This document shows, in pieces, positions 57,686-64,000 of a stretch of DNA of 64,000 nucleotides. The notes beneath the pieces were generated by a model. That model made no database searches, was not told the origin of the DNA, and saw only the letters and a list, made by a program, of their open reading frames with translations. How positions within the stretch are numbered: position 1 is the stretch's first letter; each line of letters begins with the position of its first letter. Source of the stretch: Neohoeflea coraliihabitans (GTDB lineage Bacteria > Pseudomonadota > Alphaproteobacteria > Rhizobiales > Rhizobiaceae); the NCBI RefSeq assembly GCF_019334345.1, contig NZ_JAHWQX010000002.1, positions 868,001 to 932,000 of the forward strand, written 5' to 3'. Both the position numbers and the translations under genes were made by a program.

Positions 57686-57752
57686 TTGTCGCGCGCCCGA
57701 CGGCCGCCGGGTGCGGCGCCCGCCTCTCCCCGGTGATCAATGGTGCCCGGCG

Positions 57753-58388
57753 TCAATGGGCGGCGGACATGTCTCCCAGGACCGTCTTTTCGGCCACGGT
57801 GGAATCCGCATTGAGGCGATAAACCATCGGCACGCCGGTGGCGAGGTTGAGCGAGGTGATCTCATCGCGCCCCATCCGGTCGAGGACCATCACCAGGGCG
57901 CGCAGCGAATTGCCATGCGCGGCGACCAGAACGGTTTTTCCCGAAAGCACGCGTGGCAGGATTTCAGTCATGTAATAGGGCCAGACGCGTGCGCCGGTGT
58001 CCTTCAGGCTCTCGCCGCCGGGCGGCGGCACATCATAGGAGCGGCGCCAGATGTGCACCTGCTCCTCACCCCATTTCTCGCGGGCATCATCCTTGTTCAG
58101 CCCGGACAGATCCCCATAGTCCCGCTCGTTCAGAGCCTCGTCGCGAATGGTTTCAAGCCCCGTCTGGCCAATATCTTCGAGGATGAGATCGAGCGTGTGC
58201 TGGGCACGCGTCAATACGGAGGTGAAGGCAATGTCGAATGTCAGACCGTGATCTTTCAAGGCGGCAGCCCCGGTCCTGGCTTCGGCAATGCCCTTCTCGG
58301 TCAATGCCGGATCGCGCCAGCCGGTGAACAGATTCTTCAGGTTCCATTCACTTTGCCCGTGGCGGACAAGAACGAGAGTGCCGGACAT
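57753..58388 (-). CDS. gpmA: 2,3-bisphosphoglycerate-dependent phosphoglycerate mutase
   Basis: A 211-residue histidine phosphatase-superfamily glycolytic enzyme interconverting 3- and 2-phosphoglycerate. H10 in [12 protein letters not shown] is the phosphorylated His. E88 (in [13 protein letters not shown]) and H158 in [11 protein letters not shown] complete the active site. It is shorter than E. coli GpmA (250) but typical for Rhizobiales. AAAGGAAA precedes the ATG. It is 18 bp after dapB in one operon. Confidence 0.95.
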   Translation of the reverse strand: MSGTLVLVRHGQSEWNLKNLFTGWRDPALTEKGIAEARTGAAALKDHGLTFDIAFTSVLTRAQHTLDLILEDIGQTGLETIRDEALNERDYGDLSGLNKDDAREKWGEEQVHIWRRSYDVPPPGGESLKDTGARVWPYYMTEILPRVLSGKTVLVAAHGNSLRALVMVLDRMGRDEITSLNLATGVPMVYRLNADSTVAEKTVLGDMSAAH

Positions 58389-58406
58389 GGTGTTTCCTTT
58401 GACGGT

Positions 58407-59240
58407 TTAGCGTGGAGACGAAAGGCCGAGGACGTCGCGCATCGAGTACAGGCCAGGCGACTTGCCGCGTCCCCAGAGCGCGGCCTTGACGGCGCCGCGC
58501 GCAAAGATCGAGCGATCGAGCGCGCGATGGGTGAGTTCGATCATTTCACCTTCGCCGGCAAACAGAACCTCGTGTTCGCCGACAACCGAGCCGCCCCGCA
58601 AGGTGGCAAAGCCGATTGCCTGGTCCGGGCGTGCGCCGGTCTGCCCATCGCGGCTGCGGACGGCATGGTCGGCCAGGGCGATCCCGCGTCCCGCGGCAGC
58701 GGCCTCGCCGAGCAGCAGGGCGGTGCCCGACGGTGCGTCGACCTTGTGCCGGTGGTGCATCTCGAGCACTTCGATGTCCCAGTCCGCGGCTGCCAAAGCC
58801 CGGGCGGCCTGTTCGACAAGTTCGGAAAGAAGATTGACGCCGAGGCTCATATTTCCCGATTTGACGATGCAGGCGCGATCGGCGGCGCTGCGCAAGGGTG
58901 CGTCGCAGTCCGGCCCCATCCCGGTTGTGCCAAGCACATGGACGATGCCGGCCTCGGCTGCCAGTGCGGCAAAATTCAGCGAAGCCTGAGGCGCGGTGAA
59001 ATCGACCACACCCTCAGCCTTGCCAAAGGCGGTGGCGGCATCGTCAGTGACGAGCACCTCGTTGCGCGGCAAGCCGGCCAGCTCGCCGGCATCGCACCCA
59101 AGCGCGGCGCTCCCCGGCTGCTCAAGCGCAGCAGCGAGATACACGCCATCCATCGCCGCGATCGTCTCGATCAGGGACCGGCCCATGCGCCCGGCGGCGC
59201 CAACGACGACCAGTCCCATGTTGCCGGCGTTCTCAGTCAT
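58407..59240 (-). CDS. dapB: 4-hydroxy-tetrahydrodipicolinate reductase
   Basis: A 277-residue enzyme of the lysine/diaminopimelate pathway. The nucleotide motif is [17 protein letters not shown]; the catalytic segment [20 protein letters not shown] and [11 protein letters not shown] are typical. Its ATG overlaps the stop codon of the ABC exporter gene by 4 bp, and GGAGAAG precedes it, so it is translationally coupled. It is followed by gpmA. Confidence 0.97.
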   Translation of the reverse strand: MTENAGNMGLVVVGAAGRMGRSLIETIAAMDGVYLAAALEQPGSAALGCDAGELAGLPRNEVLVTDDAATAFGKAEGVVDFTAPQASLNFAALAAEAGIVHVLGTTGMGPDCDAPLRSAADRACIVKSGNMSLGVNLLSELVEQAARALAAADWDIEVLEMHHRHKVDAPSGTALLLGEAAAAGRGIALADHAVRSRDGQTGARPDQAIGFATLRGGSVVGEHEVLFAGEGEMIELTHRALDRSIFARGAVKAALWGRGKSPGLYSMRDVLGLSSPR

Positions 59241-61081
59241 AGGGTCTTCTCCGGAGCACCCGGCTCCCTTTCTGTTTCACCTGGAACGGCGTTGTCGCCG
59301 GCCAATTTCTGGAGTCTCGCATAGACGCCCTCGTCGCGAGCGGCAAGTTCCTCGTGCGTCCCGGTCTGCACCACCTTGCCATTCTCGATGACCACGATCA
59401 TGTGCGACCGGTAAATGGTCGACAGCCGGTGCGCGATCACAAGAACTGTACGTCCCTCCATCGCCGTTTCCAGAGCCTGTTGCACCAGCGCCTCGGATTC
59501 GTTGTCGAGGGACGATGTGGCTTCGTCGAGCAACAGGATCGGGGCGTCGCGCACGAGGGCACGCGCGATTGAAAGCCGCTGGCGCTGACCGCCGGAAAGA
59601 TTGGCGCCGTTTTCACCAAGCGGCGTGTCATAGCCATTGGGCTGCGCAAGTATGAAGTCATGCGCCTGCGCCAGGCGGGCCACCTCTTCTATCTCGGCAT
59701 CGGTCACCTCCGGGCGGCCATAGCGGATATTGTCACGGATGGTGCCCTCGAAGAGATAGGGCTGCTGCGAGACATAGGCGATATTCTTGCGCAGCGACTG
59801 CTTGGTGACACTGGTGATGTCGGTACCGTCGATCAGGATGCGGCCCTCCTGCGCATCGTAGAAGCGCGGCAGAAGATTGATCAAGGTCGATTTGCCCGCT
59901 CCGGAGGGACCGACAACGGCGGTCATGCGGCCGGGCTCGACGGTAAAACTGACGCCGTCCAGCACCTTTTCGCCGTCGTGGTAGGCAAAACTGACATTGT
60001 CGAACTCAATGCCGCCGGCCTCAACCTCCAGGTCGGCAGCCCCCGGCGGATCGGCCTGCCCCGGCTCGGTATCGAGAATCTCGTAGAGCATGCGCGCATT
60101 GACTGCGGCGCGCTCGAGATTGACCTGCAGCCGGGCGAGACGGCGCGCCGGATCGTAGGCGAGCAGCAGAGCGGTGATGAAGGCAAAGGTGGCTCCGGGC
60201 AACTCGTCGCCGTAGATCGTCTGGAACGAGGCGTAGGCGATGACCCCGGAGATCGCAATGCCGGCAATCGACTCGGTCAGCGGCGATGTCCGCTCGGACA
60301 GTCGGGCGATGCGGTTGTTGCGCTCCTCGGCGGCGCGGATCAACTGGCCGGTGCGCGCCGAGATCTGCTCCTCCATGGTGAAGGCCTTGACGATGGCGAT
60401 CCCCTGGACGCTTTCCTGCATGGCGCCAAGCACGCGGGTGTTCAGTTCCACCGCCTGGCGCGTCGCCCCGCGCAGCCGCTTGGCGATGTAGCGCAGCGAG
60501 AGTACCACCGGCGGCGCGATCAGCACCGACATCATCGACAGCACCGGTTCCTTGATGACCATGACGATGATCAGGCCGAAAAGCGTAATCAGGTCGCGGG
60601 CAAGAGAGGTCACTGTCAGATTCATCACATCGCGCACGCCGCCGACATTCTGGGCGATCTGAGCGGCGATCTGCGCCGAGCGGGTCGTGGAGAACCACGT
60701 CATGTTCAGGCTGACGAGATGATCGATCAGGCGCTGCTGGTAATGCGCCACTATCGAGTTGCCGACGGCGGCCAGCGTCACCGATTGCACATAGGCCGCC
60801 GCGCCCCGGACCAGAAAAGCGAGGAGAACGGCAATGCAGATCATCCAGACGACATCGGCGTTCTTGTTGGCGAAGGCCTCGTTGACGACATCCTCGATGA
60901 TCCACGCCGTGAAAGCCGTGGTCGCGGCCACCACCAGCATGCTGATGATGGCAATGGTGTACTGACGGACATAGTTGCGGCCCGTCTCGCGCATGATCCG
61001 CGCGATGATCTCCCGCAATGTCTCGAGTTCGACCGGCCGATTTCTGCGAACACGGAACTTCAACAACGTCACCAGAAGCAC
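59237..61081 (-). CDS. ABC exporter, fused membrane and ATPase domains (MsbA-like)
   Basis: A 614-residue half-transporter. An ABC_membrane domain with six helices (about 40-330) is followed by the ATPase: Walker [18 protein letters not shown]-loop [12 protein letters not shown], signature [16 protein letters not shown], Walker [13 protein letters not shown] and the H-loop IAHRLSTI. It should work as a homodimer in the inner membrane. Similar rhizobial genes lie beside glk and dapB and are annotated as lipid or multidrug exporters; the substrate is unknown. The start GTG at 61081 has only a weak ribosome binding site. Confidence 0.92.
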   Translation of the reverse strand: MLLVTLLKFRVRRNRPVELETLREIIARIMRETGRNYVRQYTIAIISMLVVAATTAFTAWIIEDVVNEAFANKNADVVWMICIAVLLAFLVRGAAAYVQSVTLAAVGNSIVAHYQQRLIDHLVSLNMTWFSTTRSAQIAAQIAQNVGGVRDVMNLTVTSLARDLITLFGLIIVMVIKEPVLSMMSVLIAPPVVLSLRYIAKRLRGATRQAVELNTRVLGAMQESVQGIAIVKAFTMEEQISARTGQLIRAAEERNNRIARLSERTSPLTESIAGIAISGVIAYASFQTIYGDELPGATFAFITALLLAYDPARRLARLQVNLERAAVNARMLYEILDTEPGQADPPGAADLEVEAGGIEFDNVSFAYHDGEKVLDGVSFTVEPGRMTAVVGPSGAGKSTLINLLPRFYDAQEGRILIDGTDITSVTKQSLRKNIAYVSQQPYLFEGTIRDNIRYGRPEVTDAEIEEVARLAQAHDFILAQPNGYDTPLGENGANLSGGQRQRLSIARALVRDAPILLLDEATSSLDNESEALVQQALETAMEGRTVLVIAHRLSTIYRSHMIVVIENGKVVQTGTHEELAARDEGVYARLQKLAGDNAVPGETEREPGAPEKTL

Positions 61082-61282
61082 TTTCCAATTCGGCAGCAGC
61101 CAAGATTCGCCCCGGCCATCCGGCCCGTGGCAGCTATCGGCGGGTTCTATAGACGGTTTGCTGCGTTTTGCCTATGCCCGTCCGACATTGGCAGCCAGCG
61201 TCGACGTCGGGCTTAAATCCGGCGCTGCAGGGGCCTGAGCGGTGGCCGCGACCAGATGCCGCGCTGCCCGCTCCTTCCGGCT

Positions 61283-62305
61283 TCAGGCAGAAAATCGCCG
61301 GCCCTCGGTCATTACGCCAAAGCGCGCCGGCGTTCTGGCATAGGCGGCCAGACCGCTCAGAGCAGCCAGCGGATGGGTCGCAACGAACGTCGGAATATCG
61401 CGCAGAATGCTGCTGTGAGGCGCTTTGTCCTCGAAGGCGGCGCGGAATTCCGGCTGCTGCAGGACGGGCAGGATGATACGGGCGATGCCGCCAGAGAGGT
61501 AGACCCCGCCCCGCGCCATGAAGACCAGAGCCAGATCACCTGCGACCCGGCCAAGATAGGTGGCGAACAGCTGCAGTGTTTCGACCGCCGCGTCATCGCT
61601 CCCGTCAAGGCCGGCGGCGGTCACTTCGGCTGGGTCTTGCGCACTCGCAGACTGCCCGGCATGGGCACAGACGGCACGGTAGATGTTGACGAGGCCGCGG
61701 CCACACAACAATTGTTCACAGGACACCCGGCCATCGATGCGCTGATACAGCGGAAACAACTGGAAATCGCGATCGCTGCGCGGTCCGATATCCATATGCC
61801 CACCCTCGCCGGCCACGGGAAACCAGGTATGGCGCGCATGAATCAGGCCGGCGACACCGAGGCCGGTGCCCGGACCGAGGATGACGCGCGCAGATGCCGG
61901 CTTGACGCTGCCCGGTCCGATTTTCTCGAGATATTCCGGCTCCAGCGAAGTGGTCGCCATTGCCTGCGCCTCGAAATCATTGATCAGCGTGACATCGCGA
62001 AAGCCGAGTTCCGCGATGAGATTTCGCGGTCGCACCACCCAGGGTGAATTGGTCAGGTCGATCTCGCCGCCGCGCATCGGCCCGGCAACGGCCAGAACGA
62101 TAGAGCGAGGCTGCAGCGACGTCTTGTCGAGGACGCCCTCCTGGATAGCGGCGTCGATCGACGGATAGTCTTCGGTTCGCAGGACCGGAAATTCCCTGGC
62201 CTCGGCATAGGCATCGACCAGGATCGCGAAGCGTGCATGGGTGCCGCCGATATCGCCGATCAGTATGGGATAAGCGATGGCGCTGTCGTCACCTCCCGGT
62301 TGCAT
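61283..62305 (-). CDS. glk: glucokinase
   Basis: A 340-residue ROK-independent bacterial glucokinase that phosphorylates glucose with ATP. Features are [17 protein letters not shown] (phosphate-binding loop), [31 protein letters not shown] with the catalytic Asp, [14 protein letters not shown] and [22 protein letters not shown] precedes the ATG. It lies 201 bp upstream of the ABC exporter on the same strand, and the gap shows no other gene. Confidence 0.96.
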   Translation of the reverse strand: MQPGGDDSAIAYPILIGDIGGTHARFAILVDAYAEAREFPVLRTEDYPSIDAAIQEGVLDKTSLQPRSIVLAVAGPMRGGEIDLTNSPWVVRPRNLIAELGFRDVTLINDFEAQAMATTSLEPEYLEKIGPGSVKPASARVILGPGTGLGVAGLIHARHTWFPVAGEGGHMDIGPRSDRDFQLFPLYQRIDGRVSCEQLLCGRGLVNIYRAVCAHAGQSASAQDPAEVTAAGLDGSDDAAVETLQLFATYLGRVAGDLALVFMARGGVYLSGGIARIILPVLQQPEFRAAFEDKAPHSSILRDIPTFVATHPLAALSGLAAYARTPARFGVMTEGRRFSA

Positions 62306-62434
62306 GGTGATCCATCCCTTTCATGAGTGCATATTGATGCACCAATTCGTCCGAAGTCCTGGTTCCGTCCCTATGCTTTGCAGCGCACGGCCCAAAGAGG
62401 GGTGCTGCCGCGATCCCGCCATGCAGACCGCCAC

Positions 62435-63457
62435 TCACGGTTTCGGCCGCGGCGTGGGAACAGGGATATCGACCGGGGCCGCTCCGCTCTGTTCGCGCAA
62501 TTCGGGCGGGTTGGCATAGCCGATCCCGTAGGTCGCGGCAGCCGCCGACGGCGGTGCGCCGGCATCGATGACCCGCGCGCAGGCGCCTGGCAAGTCAGCG
62601 AGCCGGATTTCCGGTTTCGGTTTCGGCTTCTGCCCCTTTTTCGGCGGCTCAGCCGGTTTCCACGGCTCGTCGCCAAACCACCAGGCCAACGATTTGCCGC
62701 ATCCGTCGCCGTTTCCAATGCCGGCCTGTGGCCGGCAGTTGACCGCATCATCGGGGCAGCGCATGCGAATATGGAAGTGGTAATGATGCCCCCAATAGGG
62801 CCGCAGCTTGCCAAGATTGGTGCGGTCTCCCTCCCAGGTGTCGCAAAGCTTCTTCTTGATGCCAGGATGCACGAATATGCGTTGGACTTGCGGATAGCTG
62901 GCGGCACGCAGCAACAGACGCGCGTGCGCCGTGGTCCATTTCTCCGGGTCGACGTGGAGCGTCCCCTCCTTCAGCATCGAGACCGCGGAGACGGATTCGC
63001 GCCGTTCCTTGGTGTAGCGCTGCGCCGGCATCGGATTGAGCCAGATATCCGCATCGAGGCCCAATTGGTGCGAAGCGTGTCCAGAGGTCATCGGTCCGCC
63101 GCGCGGCTGGGCAATGTCACCGACAAGCAGGCCCGGCCAGCCATCCTCGGCGGCTGCTTCGCGCGACAGTCTTTCGACCAGGGCAATCATATCAGGATGT
63201 CCCCAGCGACGGTTGCGCGACAAGCGCATGGCCTGCCAGGTGGGTCCGTCGGTGGGAAGCGCGACACCGCCCGCCAGACACCCCTTGGTGTAAAAACCAT
63301 AGGGCTGGGCCGGAAGCGAGGCGGGCAGAGAGGCGGCGCCGAACAGTTGCTTGGCCGGCACAGCGTTGTCGGCTGCGGCGGCGGCCGTCAGGGCGGCGAT
63401 GAGTGTACCGATCAGCGCCAGACGGCCGGCACACTGCAGGATAAAGGTCGAATTCAA
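62435..63457 (-). CDS. mepA: penicillin-insensitive murein endopeptidase MepA
   Basis: A 340-residue periplasmic zinc endopeptidase that cuts D-Ala-mDap crosslinks of peptidoglycan. A signal peptide (CAGRLALIGTLIAALTAAAAA) is followed by the LAS-type metal site: SGHASHQLGLDADIWL supplies His and Asp, and WGHHYHFHIRMRCP supplies the later His pair. Cys pairs expected for the family are present. The C-terminal third is Pro/Lys-rich with an extra Gly/Ala segment. I start it at the TTG at 63457 (MNSTFILQ), which has GGAG 7 nt upstream; a TTG eight codons earlier is the alternative. No ATG fits. Confidence 0.93.
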   Translation of the reverse strand: MNSTFILQCAGRLALIGTLIAALTAAAAADNAVPAKQLFGAASLPASLPAQPYGFYTKGCLAGGVALPTDGPTWQAMRLSRNRRWGHPDMIALVERLSREAAAEDGWPGLLVGDIAQPRGGPMTSGHASHQLGLDADIWLNPMPAQRYTKERRESVSAVSMLKEGTLHVDPEKWTTAHARLLLRAASYPQVQRIFVHPGIKKKLCDTWEGDRTNLGKLRPYWGHHYHFHIRMRCPDDAVNCRPQAGIGNGDGCGKSLAWWFGDEPWKPAEPPKKGQKPKPKPEIRLADLPGACARVIDAGAPPSAAAATYGIGYANPPELREQSGAAPVDIPVPTPRPKP

Positions 63458-63587
63458 CAGCGAACTCCATGGGGAGGGCAAATCACTTGGACGCAGAATA
63501 GCGCCTGGCGGTCGGCATTGAAACCGCTGCCTCTATGATGAACTCCGCTCTCGGCGCACAAACGCTGTGGCGAGAGCGGGACGTTAT

Positions 63588-64000
63588 CTATCGCGGGACA
63601 GGCGGCGTGACGACCGCGAAGAGACGCAAGGGACTGCCGGCTTCCTTACCTACCGGCTGCAAATAGGCCGGCAGGTCATTCCTTAAAAGACGCGCATACA
63701 GCCCGTCGGGCGCCTCGGCGGCGAGCAAGCCGGTCTCCGGATCGGCGGCGCAGAAGGCGACGAGCGTCACACCGGCAGAACGCAATTGCGCAAGGCTGTC
63801 GCCGGATCCGCTCATTCCTATCCTGAGTTGGGCCAGCATGCCCGCCTGATTGCGGTGGTAGGGCGCGGCGAGAACACGGTGCGGTGAGTAGCGGAGGATC
63901 GACGCACCGAGATTGGATGGCGAGGCAACAACGCCGACAGGCTGGCTGGCAAGCGGCTTCAACGCCGTTTCGCTGCGGCACAAGGCCGGCTTTTCGGCGG
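63588..64000 (-). CDS. C-terminal fragment of an uncharacterised protein (runs off the window)
   Basis: 137 codons are open to the right edge, so this is only the C-terminus. Recognisable segments are GVVASPSNLGASILRYSPHR, VLAAPYHRNQAGMLAQLRIG, GVTLVAFCAADPETGLL and APDGLYARLLRNDLPAYLQP. They recall the soluble C-terminal part of large multi-spanning membrane proteins of alphaproteobacteria (glycosyltransferase-39-like architecture), but this is from memory and the membrane part is outside the window. No function is assigned. Confidence 0.6.
   Translation of the reverse strand, partial: AEKPALCRSETALKPLASQPVGVVASPSNLGASILRYSPHRVLAAPYHRNQAGMLAQLRIGMSGSGDSLAQLRSAGVTLVAFCAADPETGLLAAEAPDGLYARLLRNDLPAYLQPVGKEAGSPLRLFAVVTPPVPR

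Overview
The window looks like a piece of the chromosome of a GC-rich alphaproteobacterium of the order Hyphomicrobiales (Rhizobiales). The evidence is gene content and order: coaBC-ubiB-ubiE facing mutM-enoyl-CoA hydratase-rpsT-dnaA; irr facing fabA-fabB-fabI; and a very long co-directional block from murJ/trpS/nfu/tsaB/mur/miaB/phoH/lnt/metK through rimP-nusA-infB-truB-rpsO-pnp. Two Fur-family regulators of rhizobial type (Irr and Mur) support this. I cannot name the genus. No rRNA, tRNA, CRISPR array, prophage or insertion sequence was recognised, and the window reads as core chromosome with a few accessory genes.

Layout. 1-9.3 kb: the N-terminal part of a gamma-glutamyltransferase, a pirin, a small unknown protein, a class II glutamine amidotransferase, coaBC and the ubiB-ubiE ubiquinone genes (minus strand), then mutM and an enoyl-CoA hydratase (plus strand). 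9.5-15.8 kb: rpsT with its terminator, a 0.9 kb regulatory region rich in GANTC sites and palindromes, then dnaA, dnaN, recF and a MoeB/ThiF-like protein. 15.9-21.2 kb: a 2-hydroxyacid dehydrogenase, an exported SH3 protein, irr, and the fabA-fabB-fabI fatty acid cluster, ended by a bidirectional terminator. 21.3-53.6 kb: 28 consecutive minus-strand genes covering RNA decay, translation, transcription elongation, SAM synthesis, lipoprotein maturation, tRNA modification, Fe-S delivery, manganese response, peptidoglycan precursor export, nitrogen sensing (glnD), and an unusual ATP-grasp plus GNAT/C39-peptidase pair. 53.8-64 kb: an ArsH-like flavoprotein, an EI24-family membrane protein, nth, a DUF2244 protein, an Ada-like methyltransferase, gpmA-dapB-ABC exporter, glk, a MepA endopeptidase and the C-terminus of an unknown protein.

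Most interesting signals. (1) CoaBC carries an N-terminal FitA-like ribbon-helix-helix DNA-binding domain, and the promoter gap in front of it holds a 15-bp perfect palindrome inside a 9-bp inverted repeat. Together these suggest an autoregulated CoA-biosynthesis enzyme. (2) A translationally coupled pair, a RimK-like ATP-grasp ligase and a GNAT acetyltransferase fused to a C39-type cysteine peptidase with an intact triad, looks like an uncharacterised peptide-making or peptide-editing system. (3) Five GANTC (CcrM-type) sites lie in 135 bp upstream of dnaA, next to a 19-bp perfect palindrome. (4) Six imperfect 12-bp tandem repeats lie between irr and fabA. (5) A 22-bp near-palindrome precedes metK. 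All functional readings rest on motif recognition by eye; no database search was run.
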